This document shows, in pieces, positions 52,887 through 63,097 of a stretch of 64,000 bases of DNA. The stretch spans positions 868,001-932,000 of the forward strand of contig NZ_JAESVB010000001.1 in the NCBI RefSeq assembly GCF_020618775.1, read 5' to 3'. The first letter of the stretch is position 1, and each line of letters opens with the position of its first letter. The position numbers were made by a program, and so were the translations under genes. The notes beneath the pieces are model-generated. The model saw only the letters and a program-made list of their open reading frames with translations, was not told the origin of the DNA and made no database searches. The stretch is from Acidisoma silvae. Its GTDB lineage: Bacteria > Pseudomonadota > Alphaproteobacteria > Acetobacterales > Acetobacteraceae.

Positions 52887-54503
52887 ATGTCGGACATGAC
52901 AGCCTCTTCTCAGAATGCAGGCCGTCCCAGTCTCCAAGGCAAAGGCCATTGGGCGACGGTGCCGGTTTTCGCCCTGCTGCTTGTCTGCGGCCTCGGCTAC
53001 GCCGTCTATGGGCTGGTCGCGGATATGGAAAGCGCGGGCGCCCAGCCGCTGGCGATCGGTGCTTTTCTGCTTCTGGGCATCGCGCTGCTCATCGCCCTCG
53101 GCTTTGAATTCGTGAACGGCTTCCATGATACGGCCAATGCCGTCGCGACCGTCATCTACACGCATAGCCTGCCGCCGACGATTGCCGTCGTCTGGTCGGG
53201 TTTCTTCAATTTCCTGGGTGTGCTGACCTCCACCGGTGCTGTGGCCTATGCCATCGTCGCTCTGCTGCCGAACGATCTGGTGCTCAATGTCGGCAGTGGC
53301 GCCGGCTTCGCGATGATCTTCGCGCTGCTGCTGTCGGCGATCGGCTGGAACCTGCTGACATGGTGGTTCGGCATTCCCAATTCCTCGTCGCATGCGCTGA
53401 TCGGATCGGTCATCGGCGTCGGCATCGCCAATCAGTTGATGGCCCCGGCCGGCCACCCGACGGCCGGCGTGCAATGGGGCGCGGCCATCGGCGTGCTGAA
53501 GGGCCTGCTCTTCAGCCCCGTCGCCGGCTTCGTGCTGGCGGCGCTGCTGCTCCTGCTGATGAAGGTTCTGATCCGCTCCAAGAAGCTCTATACGGCCCCG
53601 GAAGGCCGCAACCCGCCGCCGTGGTGGATCCGCGGCATCCTGATCCTGACCTGCACCAGCGTCTCCTTCGCCCATGGCGGCAATGACGGCCAGAAGGGCA
53701 TGGGTCTGATCATGCTCATCCTGATCGGCGTGGCGCCGACAGCCTTCGCCCTCAACCGCACCGTGCCGGAAAGCCATACGCCGACCTTCGTTGCGGCCAG
53801 CACCCATGCCGCCGCGGTCTTCGATGCTCATGCCGCGAAGGACGCCGCCAAGGTCGAGGCCGCCGAAGCCCGCCAGCGGGTGGATGACGCGATCAACCAA
53901 AAGACGCTGTCGGCCCCGGAAACTTTCGCAGCGCTCAGCGTGCTGACCCATAAGATTTCGGATGAGGTTCGCAGCTACGGCGCCCTCTCGCATGTGCCGG
54001 CGGCGGAAGCGGCCAATATCCGCAATGACATGTATCTGACGGATGCGGCCGTGACGGCCCTGACCAAGAACCCCGGCTCGGTCTCCGCCGACGAGGCCAA
54101 GACGCTGAAATCCTATAAGACGGAGCTGGAACGCGGCACGCGCTTCATCCCGACCTGGGTTAAGGTGTCGGTTGCCGTCGCTCTCGGTCTTGGCACCATG
54201 GTCGGCTGGAAGCGCATCGTGCAGACGGTGGGGGAGCGTATCGGCAAAACCCATCTGACCTATGCGCAGGGCGCGGCGTCGGAAATCGTCGCCGCCGCCA
54301 CGATTTCCATGGCCGAGGTCTGGGGCCTGCCGGTCTCCACCACGCATATCCTGTCGAGCGGCGTCGCCGGCACCATGGTCGCGAGTGGCTCCGGCTTGCA
54401 GCGCAGCACCCTGGTGAAGCTGGCCTCGGCCTGGATTATGACGCTCCCGGTCGCGATTGTGCTGTCGGGTGTGCTGTTCTTCGTCTTTCGCGAGATTTTC
54501 TGA
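52887..54503 (+). CDS. pit: Inorganic phosphate transporter, Pit family
   Basis: A 538-residue inner-membrane transporter with two inverted repeat halves. Half-one signature is FEFVNGFHDTANAVATVIYT. The second is VSFAHGGNDGQKGMGLIM, and the C-terminal half has ISMAEVWGLPVSTTHILSSG. Between the halves, about residues 288-420, lies a long hydrophilic, Ala-rich, helical insert, as in larger bacterial Pit proteins. It should import metal-phosphate by proton or cation symport. ATG 52887 has GGCGGA seven bases upstream; GTG 52872 is an alternative. Confidence 0.92.
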   Translation: MSDMTASSQNAGRPSLQGKGHWATVPVFALLLVCGLGYAVYGLVADMESAGAQPLAIGAFLLLGIALLIALGFEFVNGFHDTANAVATVIYTHSLPPTIAVVWSGFFNFLGVLTSTGAVAYAIVALLPNDLVLNVGSGAGFAMIFALLLSAIGWNLLTWWFGIPNSSSHALIGSVIGVGIANQLMAPAGHPTAGVQWGAAIGVLKGLLFSPVAGFVLAALLLLLMKVLIRSKKLYTAPEGRNPPPWWIRGILILTCTSVSFAHGGNDGQKGMGLIMLILIGVAPTAFALNRTVPESHTPTFVAASTHAAAVFDAHAAKDAAKVEAAEARQRVDDAINQKTLSAPETFAALSVLTHKISDEVRSYGALSHVPAAEAANIRNDMYLTDAAVTALTKNPGSVSADEAKTLKSYKTELERGTRFIPTWVKVSVAVALGLGTMVGWKRIVQTVGERIGKTHLTYAQGAASEIVAAATISMAEVWGLPVSTTHILSSGVAGTMVASGSGLQRSTLVKLASAWIMTLPVAIVLSGVLFFVFREIF

Positions 54504-54538
54504 GGCGGTACCGGTTTAGGTTGGCGCACACCCTTCAT

Positions 54539-54619
54539 CGTCACGCCCGCGAAAGCGGGCATCTTCTGCGCCTCTCACAGAGGCCAAGTTAGAAGACCCC
54601 CGCCTGCGCGGGGGTGACG
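54539..54619. repeat. Tandem palindromic repeat between pit and rbsK
   Basis: CGTCAC (54539-54544) and GTGACG (54614-54619) bracket two GC hairpins: GCCCGC/GCGGGC around GAAA (54545-54560) and CCCCCGC/GCGGGGG (about 54597-54613). It lies between convergent genes. The bases before it (CCGGTTTAGGTTGG) resemble the outer arm of the family. Confidence 0.7.
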
Positions 54620-54642
54620 GCGGTGGGTTTAGCCAATGCCCG

Positions 54643-55575
54643 TCAGCCCTGGGCCAGCAGTGCATCCACCTCGGCGCGTTTCGGCATGCCCGCACCCGCG
54701 CCGGCACGCGTCACCTTCAAGCCCGCGACGGCGCAGGCGAAGCGCAGCGCCTCGGGCAGCGCCAGGCCTTCGGACAGAGCGACCGCGATCCCGGCATTGA
54801 AACTGTCGCCAGCGCCGGTCGTATCGACCACCGCGCCCGCGCGCACCGCCGGCACCATCACCGTCTCACCGTTGTGGCGCAGCAGAGCGCCCTTTTCGCC
54901 GAGCGTGATAATCACCGCGCCAGCCCCGCGCGCAATCAGCGCGTCGGCGGCGGCCTCGGCCTCGGCCGCGTTCGTCACGGGCAGGCCGGTCAGTTCGGAC
55001 GCTTCCTTTTCATTCGGCGTCAGGATGTCCGACAGGCGGATGATGTCCCACAGTTCGTCGGAGACCGGGCCTTCCGGCACCGGCGCGGGGTTGAGGATGG
55101 TGCGTACCCCGGCGCGGCGCGCGATGGTCAGCGCGTGGGTCACCAGCGGCAGCGGCGTTTCCAGCTGGGTAATGAAGGCATCGGCCTTGCCGATCTCATC
55201 GGCGGCCTGCGCAATCTCGCCTGTCGTCAGCGTCGCCGCCGCGCCTGGCACGATGATGATGGCGTTTTCGCGGGTCTCGGCATGGACGATGATGGCCGCC
55301 GACCCGGTCGGCAGGTCAGCGCTTTGCTGCAAGAAGCGCGTGCCGACGCCCTCGGTCTGATAGATGCCGCGCGCCATGGCGCCATAATGGTCGGTGCCGA
55401 TCTTGGCGATGAATTCCACCGGGGCACCCAGGCGCGCGGTCGCGATGGCCTGGTTGGAGCCCTTGCCGCCCGGCCCGATGCTGAAGCCGCTGCCGATCTG
55501 CGTCTTGGTCCAGACCGGAATGTCCGGCGTCTGGAAGACGAAATCGACCGCGAAGACGCCCATCACAATGATCAT
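54643..55575 (-). CDS. rbsK: Ribokinase
   Basis: A 310-residue PfkB-family sugar kinase. Ribokinase features are GPGGKGSNQAIATARLG near residue 35, the substrate lid, and the ATP/anion-hole DTTGAGDSFNAG near residue 250. It phosphorylates ribose to ribose-5-phosphate. It sits behind bcp (26-base gap) on the minus strand. Ribose could come from the nucleoside hydrolase pathway 22 kb away; no ribose importer is adjacent. Confidence 0.92.
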   Translation of the reverse strand: MIIVMGVFAVDFVFQTPDIPVWTKTQIGSGFSIGPGGKGSNQAIATARLGAPVEFIAKIGTDHYGAMARGIYQTEGVGTRFLQQSADLPTGSAAIIVHAETRENAIIIVPGAAATLTTGEIAQAADEIGKADAFITQLETPLPLVTHALTIARRAGVRTILNPAPVPEGPVSDELWDIIRLSDILTPNEKEASELTGLPVTNAAEAEAAADALIARGAGAVIITLGEKGALLRHNGETVMVPAVRAGAVVDTTGAGDSFNAGIAVALSEGLALPEALRFACAVAGLKVTRAGAGAGMPKRAEVDALLAQG

Positions 55576-55601
55576 TTTTTCTTTCCTCCCGGACGTCGTT
55601 T

Positions 55602-56069
55602 TCAGCCCAGTGCCTGGGCGGCCTTCAGCACATCCGCCGCGTGGCCGGTGACCGAGACCTTGCGCCAGATTTTGGCGATTTTGCCGTCAGGCCCCACCAG
55701 AAACGTGGACCGCTCGATGCCCATATATTTGCGGCCATACATCGATTTCTCGACCCAGGTGCCATAGGCCTCGGTCACGGCCCCTTCGGCGTCGGAGGCG
55801 AGCGGGAAGGTGAGGCTGTATTTTTCGGCGAACTTTTCCAGCGCCTTCATGGGATCGCGGGACACGCCGATGACGTCGAGGCCCAGATGGCCCAGCTGCG
55901 GCAGCGCTTCCTGGAAGGCGCAGGCTTCCTTGGTGCAGCCGGTCGTATCCGCCTTGGGATAGAAATACAGCACAAAGGGCTTGCCGGCGTAATCGGCCAG
56001 GCTGACCTTGCGGCCGGCGGTGGCCGGCATGGTGAAATCGGGGGCGCTATCGCCTTCGTTCAAGTTCAT
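55602..56069 (-). CDS. bcp: Thioredoxin-dependent peroxiredoxin Bcp
   Basis: A 155-residue peroxiredoxin Q. The peroxidatic Cys is in DTTGCTKEACAF, with the resolving Cys five residues later, the atypical two-cysteine form. VIGVSRDPMKALEKFAEKY and ERSTFLVGPDGKIA complete the fold. It detoxifies hydroperoxides using thioredoxin. ATG 56069 follows GAGGGAAG; longer upstream reading enters glnE. It lies 11 bases after the glnE stop and is likely co-transcribed with it. Confidence 0.95.
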   Translation of the reverse strand: MNLNEGDSAPDFTMPATAGRKVSLADYAGKPFVLYFYPKADTTGCTKEACAFQEALPQLGHLGLDVIGVSRDPMKALEKFAEKYSLTFPLASDAEGAVTEAYGTWVEKSMYGRKYMGIERSTFLVGPDGKIAKIWRKVSVTGHAADVLKAAQALG

Positions 56070-56080
56070 GGTGTCTTCCC

Positions 56081-58987
56081 TCAGGATTTTGGGGCTGTCT
56101 CGGTCGGATCGCCGATATGGCGGATGAAGGCGGCGCGGACCAGAGCCGCCGTTTCCTCCATGCGGTGGCGGAGGTCGGCCATGGTGGCATTGCGGGTGGC
56201 GGCCAGCAGAATGCGGGCCGAGGCTTCGGGAAGATCGGGGGACCGCGTCAGGCCCACCGTCAGGCGCAGCATGCTCTGGATGGTCCGCCACAGATGGTCG
56301 GCCGTCATTAGCGCCTGCCCCTCGGCATGGGGAATAAAGCCGGCAGCGAGAAGATTGCCTAGCGCGATGCGCGTCGTCGTATTGCGCAGCTCCGGATGCT
56401 CGGACCCATGGATGAGCTGCAGGATCTGCGCGATGAATTCCACCTCCATGGCGCCGCCGGGCATCAGCTTGACGTCCCAGGGGCCGGCGGGCGGCAAATC
56501 CCGCAGCATGCGGCGCCGCATGTCGAGCGCGTCATGACGCAGAACCTCGGCGGGCAGGCGGGGATGCAGCGCCTCTCGCAAAGCCTTTTCGACGACCGGC
56601 AGAAAGGCGGGCGTGCCGGTGGCGGCGCGGGCGCGGGTCAGGGCCATCTGTTCCCAGGTCCAGGCCTGTTCGGCATGATATTTCTGGAAAGCGGCGAGGC
56701 TGACGGCGACCGGTCCCTGATTGCCGGAGGGACGCAGGCGCATATCGACCTTATACATCGGGCCTTCGACACCCTGCGCCGTCAGCGCGCCGGTGAAGGC
56801 CGTGACCAGGCGCGCGAACCATTGGCTGGGGGCCAGGGCTTTCGGCCCGTCGCTGGCTTCCACATCGTCTTGCCGGTCATAAATGAACATGAGGTCGAGG
56901 TCGGAGCCTGGCATCATCTCCCGGCTGCCGCCCTTGCCCAGAAGCAAAACGGCCCAGCCGCCACCGCGTAGTTGGCCGTAGCGGGCGATCTGCTGTTCCA
57001 CCACGGCGTCCAGAATGGTGCCGAGTGCGGCGTCCGCCAACGCCGTACGGGCGATACCGGCCGCATCCACATCCATACGGCCTTCCAGCGTCGCGACGCC
57101 GATGCGAAAATGTTCCTCGCTCACGAAATGCCGTGTGACCGCGATGCGATCCTCCAGCGTCGAAGCATCGACCAATTGCGCGCGCAGGGCGCGCGACGGG
57201 TCCGACCGCGCTTCCTCCGATCCCAGCAGGCCTTCCAGCGAACCAGGGTGATTGGCCAGATGATCGGCCAGGCCTGGGGCGGCGCCCAGCAGCACGGCGA
57301 TGCGGTCGATCAGCGCCGGATTGCGGCTGAAGAGCGAGAAAAGCTGCACGCCCGCCGGCAGGCCCGAGACGAAATGATCGAAGCGCGCGAAGGTCTGGTC
57401 GGGCTGCGGCTGGGCGGCGATGGCCCGCAGGATGGGCGACAGCAGGGGTTCCAGCAGGCTGCGCGCGCGTTCCGAGCGCAGCGCGCGGGGCCGGCCCGAC
57501 AGCCAGCGGCGGATCGTTTCCACAATGCGCGGCGTATCGGCGAAGCCGAGTTCGGTCAGGCGCGCCAGGGTCTGGTCCGGGGCCTTGGACCCGTCATGCC
57601 CGACGGCCAGGCTTTCCGCATCCTCGGCCATTTCAAAAAAGCTGTCGTAGAGCGCCTGCACTTCCAGAAGATGCGCCAGCAGCCGGTCGGCGAAGGATTG
57701 CGGCGACGCGGCCCCCATGAAGGTCGCCAGCGCCGCCATGCCTTCCATCGTGCCGGGCAGGCTATGGGTCTGGCGGTCGGCGATCATCTGCAAGCGATGC
57801 TCGACCTGGCGCAGAAAGCGATAGGCGCGGGTCAGCACGGCGGCCGTGTCGCTGGAGACATGGCGCAGCCGCGTCAACAGCCGCAAAGCGGGCAGGGTGG
57901 CGCCCACGCGCAGCATCGGCTCCCGGCCGCCCCAAACCAGTTGCTGGGACTGCGCCAGGAATTCGATTTCCCGAATGCCGCCACGGCCGATTTTCAGATT
58001 ATGGGACAGCAGGCGCTGCACGCTGTCCGGTCCTTCGGGAATAGGACCGCCGCGATGCGCATCCATCAGCCGCTTCATGGCATGGATATCGGCAATGGCC
58101 GCGAAATCCAGGTGGCGGCGCCAGACGAAGGGCCGCAGATGCTCCAGGAAGGCCTGCCCCAGGGCGATATCGCCGGCCACCGGCCGCGCCTTGATGAAGG
58201 CGGCGCGCTCCCAGTTGCGGCCCATCGTTTCGTAATAGGCGAGCGCCGTCGGCACCGAAATCGCCAGCGGCATGGCCGAAGGATCGGGACGCAGGCGCAG
58301 ATCGACGCGAAAGACATAGCCGCCGACATCGCGCGCTTCCATCAGCTTCACCAGATCCCTGGCTAGGCGCGTGTAACTCTCACCTATAGTCTCGTTCGGT
58401 GAAGCAATGGCTGCTGGATCGTAGAAGACGATGAGGTCGATATCGCTCGAATAATTCAACTCCCGGCCGCCCAGCTTGCCGAGAGCCAGAATGGTCAGGC
58501 CGCAGCCGATGACCGGGTCGCCGTCCGGGTCCGGCAGGCTGATGCGTCCCTGCGCATGATTGCGGCGCAGAAGGTGGCGCACGGCCAGTTGCAGCGTCTC
58601 CTCCGCCAGGCGCGACAATGCGCCGGTGACGCGGGACAGCGGCAAGGCACCGCCGATATCGCCCAGTGCCACGGCCAGCGCCACCTGACGCTTGGCGTCG
58701 CGCATCGCGGCGCCGATGGCGGCCGTGGTGGCGCTGGGGCGGATCTGTCCCAGCCGGTCAAAGGCATGGGCGATGGCGGCTTCCGGCCCTGCGGTCGCGA
58801 CCGTCGCCAAGGTTTCGCGTTCGCGCAAACTGAGATCGGCCAGATAGTCGCTATTGCCGCCGATCGCCCGCAGCATGGCCAGCGGCACAGCCTCCGTGCC
58901 GGGCAGAGCGTGGATGCGGTCGACGAAACGGTCGGCGGCCGCCGTCTCGGCCGGCACCGGCCAGTGGAAGTGCACATCAAGGGTCAT
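56081..58987 (-). CDS. glnE: Bifunctional glutamine synthetase adenylyltransferase/adenylyl-removing enzyme
   Basis: A 968-residue regulator of glutamine synthetase. Two nucleotidyltransferase domains are visible. The N-terminal adenylyl-removing one has LGGRELNYSSDIDLIVFYDP; the C-terminal adenylylating one has GSREMMPGSDLDLMFIYDR and MRLRPSGNQGPVAVSL. Helical linkers and the central regulatory region lie between. It responds to PII and glutamine. ATG 58987 gives a typical N-terminus (MTLDVHFHWP); 59035 is a longer alternative that overlaps the divergent gene. The start is only 17 bases from the divergent AsmA-like gene. Confidence 0.95.
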   Translation of the reverse strand: MTLDVHFHWPVPAETAAADRFVDRIHALPGTEAVPLAMLRAIGGNSDYLADLSLRERETLATVATAGPEAAIAHAFDRLGQIRPSATTAAIGAAMRDAKRQVALAVALGDIGGALPLSRVTGALSRLAEETLQLAVRHLLRRNHAQGRISLPDPDGDPVIGCGLTILALGKLGGRELNYSSDIDLIVFYDPAAIASPNETIGESYTRLARDLVKLMEARDVGGYVFRVDLRLRPDPSAMPLAISVPTALAYYETMGRNWERAAFIKARPVAGDIALGQAFLEHLRPFVWRRHLDFAAIADIHAMKRLMDAHRGGPIPEGPDSVQRLLSHNLKIGRGGIREIEFLAQSQQLVWGGREPMLRVGATLPALRLLTRLRHVSSDTAAVLTRAYRFLRQVEHRLQMIADRQTHSLPGTMEGMAALATFMGAASPQSFADRLLAHLLEVQALYDSFFEMAEDAESLAVGHDGSKAPDQTLARLTELGFADTPRIVETIRRWLSGRPRALRSERARSLLEPLLSPILRAIAAQPQPDQTFARFDHFVSGLPAGVQLFSLFSRNPALIDRIAVLLGAAPGLADHLANHPGSLEGLLGSEEARSDPSRALRAQLVDASTLEDRIAVTRHFVSEEHFRIGVATLEGRMDVDAAGIARTALADAALGTILDAVVEQQIARYGQLRGGGWAVLLLGKGGSREMMPGSDLDLMFIYDRQDDVEASDGPKALAPSQWFARLVTAFTGALTAQGVEGPMYKVDMRLRPSGNQGPVAVSLAAFQKYHAEQAWTWEQMALTRARAATGTPAFLPVVEKALREALHPRLPAEVLRHDALDMRRRMLRDLPPAGPWDVKLMPGGAMEVEFIAQILQLIHGSEHPELRNTTTRIALGNLLAAGFIPHAEGQALMTADHLWRTIQSMLRLTVGLTRSPDLPEASARILLAATRNATMADLRHRMEETAALVRAAFIRHIGDPTETAPKS

Positions 58988-59004
58988 CGCGGCGGAGGCT
59001 GGGC

Positions 59005-62000
59005 ATGAGCGCGGCCGACGGTCAAGACCCGGCACCCCAGCCGCACCAGCGGCGCTGGTTTCACCCCCGCCGCTGGTGGTGGAAAATTCCGCTCGATGCC
59101 GGGATCATCCTCATCGAATGGGGATTCCTCGTGGTTGCCTTGGCCAGCGCGGGGCTCGCCTGGCGCGCGGCCCAGGGGCCGGTCGATCTGTCTTGGGCGC
59201 TGCCGCGCCTGACGCGCATCCTGATGATCGCCGAGCCGCAGGTCGATGCCGGGATCGGACATCTGGCGGTCAGCTGGAATGGCTTCCGGGATGGGCCGGA
59301 TCAGCCGGTGCGCGTGACCAGCGACGATATCAGCATCGCCGACACGGCGAATGACCGCAGCCTGGCCGTCGATCATCTGGGCGTTGACCTGTCGATGGGC
59401 TGGGCCTGGCACGGTGTCTTCGCGCCGCGTGTGGTAACGCTGGACGGATTGCAGATTTCGCTGCGGCGGGCGCCCCCGGCGCAGCAGATCGCCGAGAATA
59501 CGGAAGAAACGGCGCGCGATCCCAATCTGCGGCAGACCTTGCGCGACATCATCGCCGTGCTGCGCCAGCCGCCGCAAAGCGACAGGCATATGCTGCCCGT
59601 CAAGGCCGCCGAATTGTCCGAATTGCGACGGGTGACGCTGACCCATGGCAGCGTCACCCTGCAACCGGCGGCCGGTGCGGAAGGCAAGGCCGGCCTCGCC
59701 GGTCGCGCGTTGCAGGTCGCCGCTATCAACGCGACGCTGACGCGTGGTGATGCCGGCGGGCTGACCGGGCAGGTGGCAGCGGTTCTCGCCTCCCGCGCCG
59801 GACCCTTGCCGCCGCAGACGGCGGGTGCACGGCCCAGTCTGCAGGTGAATTTCGCCGAGACGGCGCAGGGCGCGGTGACGGTTCAGACCGCCGCTGAATT
59901 GAACGACCCTGCCGGCATGATGGCGGCCCTTCAGATGCCGACCGATTTGCCGGCTGTGTCCGTGCCTGTACAGGTCCAGAGCGAAGTGGACGCATCAGAC
60001 CAGGCGATCATCACCAGCTTTCGTACCGCCGTCACGGCGGGCAGCGGCCAGTTGCGCTTCGGTGGCGGCGATATCCCGATCACGGCGCTCTCCCTGCTGC
60101 TGACGGGGGACGAGACTAGCCTCGTCATCGATCCAAGCTCGAAAATCGCGCTGGCGGCGGTCAGCGCCCAGCCGCCGCCGACGATCGCCTTCAGCGGCCA
60201 GGGCAAGCGGACCGATCAGAACCTGACGATGACGATCGGCCTGGGGCTGGATCATGTCGCCTCGGGCGATCTGCCGTCCTATTGGCCGCCGGCTTTCGCG
60301 AAGGGGGCGCGCAACTGGATCAAGGCCCAGGTCAAGGACGGGTCGGTTCATGACGGGCATTTTCAGTTCGTGCTGACGGGCAAGCCCGATTTCTCGGATA
60401 TCGGGCTGACCGGCGTTTCCGGCGCGCTGCCGGCGACCGGCCTGACGGTGACATGGCTGCCGCCGCTGCCGCCGATGACCAAGGTCAATGGCGAAATCGC
60501 GTTGCAGGGCATGGATGCCGTTCGCATCGGCGTCACCAGTGCGGCCCAGGGCGATCAGGCTGTCACCAATAGCAGCATGGTCATCACCGGCCTGTCGGCG
60601 GCGGACCAGATCGGCACGATCAACCTCAATCTGGCGGGGCCGGTGGCCTCGGCCATGTCCATCATCAGCCAGCCGCGCCTGCATCTGCTCAAGGGTCTGC
60701 CGGTGCCGCTGACCGTGACCGGTGGGACTTTCCAGGGCAGCCTCACGCTCAGCCTGCCCTTGGACAATAATGTGACGACCGATCAGATCACCATGCGCAC
60801 GCATGACGTGATCCAGAATCTGGGCCTGGGCGACCTGTTGCTTGGCCGGAATCTGACCGACGGCAATCTCACCATCGACGCCACCATGGCCGGTCTGTCC
60901 CTAAACGGTCAGGCGGCCCTGGCCGGTATTCCGGCGACGGTGGCGCTGACCACGGACTTTGACGGCGGGCCGGCCAGCCAGGTCATCGCCAGTCTGAAGG
61001 TCGATGCCCAGGCCGATGAGACGCAGTTGGCGGCGGCCCAGATTCCCACAGGCGGAATCCTGAAGGGTAAGGCAGCCTTGAGCCTGCAACTGGCCGCCCA
61101 GCGCAGCGGGCGCACCGATATCAACGCCACCGTCACGGTGCCGGAGCAGCGGCTGAGCGTCAGCCAGATTTCCTGGGCGGGCGGGGCCGGCACGGCGACG
61201 GCCACCGCGCATGTCGCGTTGCAAGGCAGCCGCATCATCGCGCTCGACAATCTTGCGCTGACCGGCCCCGGTCTGGCGTTGCAGGTGCAGAGCGGCTTTT
61301 CAGGCAGCCGGCTTGCCAGCGTCACGGTCGATAAGCTGCAACTCGGCCGCACCGATCTGCACGGACGGTTCGATCTGCCGGCGGCGAAGACCGACCCCTA
61401 TGTCGTCGATATCGCCGGACCCGTGTTGGATCTCTCGGCCGTCTTCGGCCATGCCCGCAAGGCCGAGCCGAGCGTGAAGCCGGCGAATAGCGCGCTGTCG
61501 CAGATATCCTCACCGCAGGAATTCGCGCCGCATCCGCCCTGGCGGGCGACGGTCGCGGTGGACCGCATCCTGTTCGGCACCACGCCGGCCGGTCAGTCGC
61601 GCGAATTGGACGCGGTGCGCGGCACGGTGGTCAATAATGGCGTCGTGGTGCGCAGCGCCGATGTGTCGCTGACCGTCGCACCCTCCGGCGCGGCCTCGCA
61701 TCTCTCGATTGTGCCGATGCCGAACCAGACCCGTCAGGTGCGGCTGACGAGCGGTGATTTCGGCGGCCTGCTGCGGGCCACCAATGCCTATGACGCCGTG
61801 ACCGGTGGCGTGCTGGACATTTCCGGCACCTATGACGACAGCCAGCCCAGCCATCCGCTGACCGGCACGGCGGAAATGGACAAGTTCTCGCTGGGCGCCG
61901 CACCGACCGTCGCCAAGCTTCTGCAAGCAATGACGCTCTATGGCGTCGTTGACCTCATGCACGGTCCGGGCCTGTTCTTCAGCAAAATGGTGGCGCCGTT

Positions 62001-62373
62001 TCAGCTGGCCAGCCGGCGGCTCGATCTGCATGAGGCGCGGGCCTATAGCGCCTCCCTGGGCCTGACGGCCGATGGCTCCGTCAATCTGCCGGGCAATAAT
62101 TTCGATATTCAAGGCACGGTCGTGCCGGCCTATTTCTTCAATGCGCTGCTCGGCCATATACCGCTCATCGGCAAGCTGTTCAGCCCGGAGAAGGGGGGCG
62201 GCGTCTTCGCGGCGAAATTCCAGATCGTCGGGCCGATCAATGACCCGGCGGTGCATGTCAACGCGCTGTCGATGATCGCGCCGGGATTTCTGCGCGATCT
62301 GTTCAATCATCGGCCCCAGGGCCAGACTGCGCCACCCGCGCAGAACCAGGATCAGGCCGCACCCCGGCAATAA
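59005..62373 (+). CDS. Large AsmA/YhdP-like envelope protein (DUF3971-type)
   Basis: A 1122-residue protein with one N-terminal membrane anchor (about residues 33-55, IILIEWGFLVVALASAGLAW) and a long periplasmic part of beta-rich repeats. The C-terminal region (about 960-1100) has the AsmA-like GTAEMDKFSLGAAPTVAKLLQ, VDLMHGPGLFFSKM and NNFDIQGTVVPAYFFNALLG. The middle resembles DUF3971. AsmA/YhdP proteins are thought to form hydrophobic grooves that move phospholipids between the inner and outer membrane. A Pro/Gln tail ends the chain. It stands alone, divergent from glnE. Confidence 0.85.
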   Translation: MSAADGQDPAPQPHQRRWFHPRRWWWKIPLDAGIILIEWGFLVVALASAGLAWRAAQGPVDLSWALPRLTRILMIAEPQVDAGIGHLAVSWNGFRDGPDQPVRVTSDDISIADTANDRSLAVDHLGVDLSMGWAWHGVFAPRVVTLDGLQISLRRAPPAQQIAENTEETARDPNLRQTLRDIIAVLRQPPQSDRHMLPVKAAELSELRRVTLTHGSVTLQPAAGAEGKAGLAGRALQVAAINATLTRGDAGGLTGQVAAVLASRAGPLPPQTAGARPSLQVNFAETAQGAVTVQTAAELNDPAGMMAALQMPTDLPAVSVPVQVQSEVDASDQAIITSFRTAVTAGSGQLRFGGGDIPITALSLLLTGDETSLVIDPSSKIALAAVSAQPPPTIAFSGQGKRTDQNLTMTIGLGLDHVASGDLPSYWPPAFAKGARNWIKAQVKDGSVHDGHFQFVLTGKPDFSDIGLTGVSGALPATGLTVTWLPPLPPMTKVNGEIALQGMDAVRIGVTSAAQGDQAVTNSSMVITGLSAADQIGTINLNLAGPVASAMSIISQPRLHLLKGLPVPLTVTGGTFQGSLTLSLPLDNNVTTDQITMRTHDVIQNLGLGDLLLGRNLTDGNLTIDATMAGLSLNGQAALAGIPATVALTTDFDGGPASQVIASLKVDAQADETQLAAAQIPTGGILKGKAALSLQLAAQRSGRTDINATVTVPEQRLSVSQISWAGGAGTATATAHVALQGSRIIALDNLALTGPGLALQVQSGFSGSRLASVTVDKLQLGRTDLHGRFDLPAAKTDPYVVDIAGPVLDLSAVFGHARKAEPSVKPANSALSQISSPQEFAPHPPWRATVAVDRILFGTTPAGQSRELDAVRGTVVNNGVVVRSADVSLTVAPSGAASHLSIVPMPNQTRQVRLTSGDFGGLLRATNAYDAVTGGVLDISGTYDDSQPSHPLTGTAEMDKFSLGAAPTVAKLLQAMTLYGVVDLMHGPGLFFSKMVAPFQLASRRLDLHEARAYSASLGLTADGSVNLPGNNFDIQGTVVPAYFFNALLGHIPLIGKLFSPEKGGGVFAAKFQIVGPINDPAVHVNALSMIAPGFLRDLFNHRPQGQTAPPAQNQDQAAPRQ

Positions 62374-62421
62374 CGCCCGGCGTTGCCGCCAGGGACACCG
62401 CCAGCCATCATGGAGGCCAGT

Positions 62422-63093
62422 TTGCAGACCGATAAACAAGTGAGTCCCGGCGCGATGCCCGCTTTTCCGAATTTGACGATCATCGATCACCCCCTGGTGC
62501 AGCACAAGCTGACGCTGATGCGCCGGCGCGAGAAATCCACCAATGCCTTCCGCCAGTTGCTGAAGGAGACCAGTCTGCTTCTGGGCTATGAGGTGATGCG
62601 CGACCTGCCGCTGCAAATGGTGCCGATCGAGACGCCGCTGGAGCCGATGATGGCGCCGCTGCTGGCCGGCAAGAAGCTGTGCTTCGTCTCCGTGCTGCGG
62701 GCGGGCGATGGCCTGCTGGACGGTCTGCTCGATCTCGCGCCCTCCGCCCGCGTCGGCCATATCGGCCTCTATCGCGACCCGGTGACGAAGCGGCCGGTGG
62801 AATATCTCAATAAACTGCCCGAGGATATTGAGGACCGTCTGGTCATCGCCGTCGATCCGATGCTGGCGACCGGCTATTCGGCCGCCGTGGCGGTGGAACT
62901 CATCAAGCGGGCCGGCGCCAGCCAGATCCGCTTCGTCTCTCTGCTCGCCGCACCCGAGGGCGTGCAGGTGATGCTGGATCAGCACCCGGATGTGCCGATC
63001 TTCACCGCCGCGCTCGACCGCGAGCTGGACGAACACGCCTATATCCGGCCGGGCCTGGGCGATGCCGGGGATCGTTTATTCGGGACTAAGTGA
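62422..63093 (+). CDS. upp: Uracil phosphoribosyltransferase
   Basis: The enzyme makes UMP from uracil and PRPP. Motifs are [20 protein letters not shown] at the start, [17 protein letters not shown], the PRPP loop [19 protein letters not shown] and the uracil-site end [21 protein letters not shown] at 62422 has GGAGG five bases before it and would give 223 residues. ATG 62410 and ATG 62455 are alternatives, so the start is unsure. It could recycle uracil made by the nucleoside hydrolase. Confidence 0.92.
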   Translation: MQTDKQVSPGAMPAFPNLTIIDHPLVQHKLTLMRRREKSTNAFRQLLKETSLLLGYEVMRDLPLQMVPIETPLEPMMAPLLAGKKLCFVSVLRAGDGLLDGLLDLAPSARVGHIGLYRDPVTKRPVEYLNKLPEDIEDRLVIAVDPMLATGYSAAVAVELIKRAGASQIRFVSLLAAPEGVQVMLDQHPDVPIFTAALDRELDEHAYIRPGLGDAGDRLFGTK

Positions 63094-63097
63094 CTCT

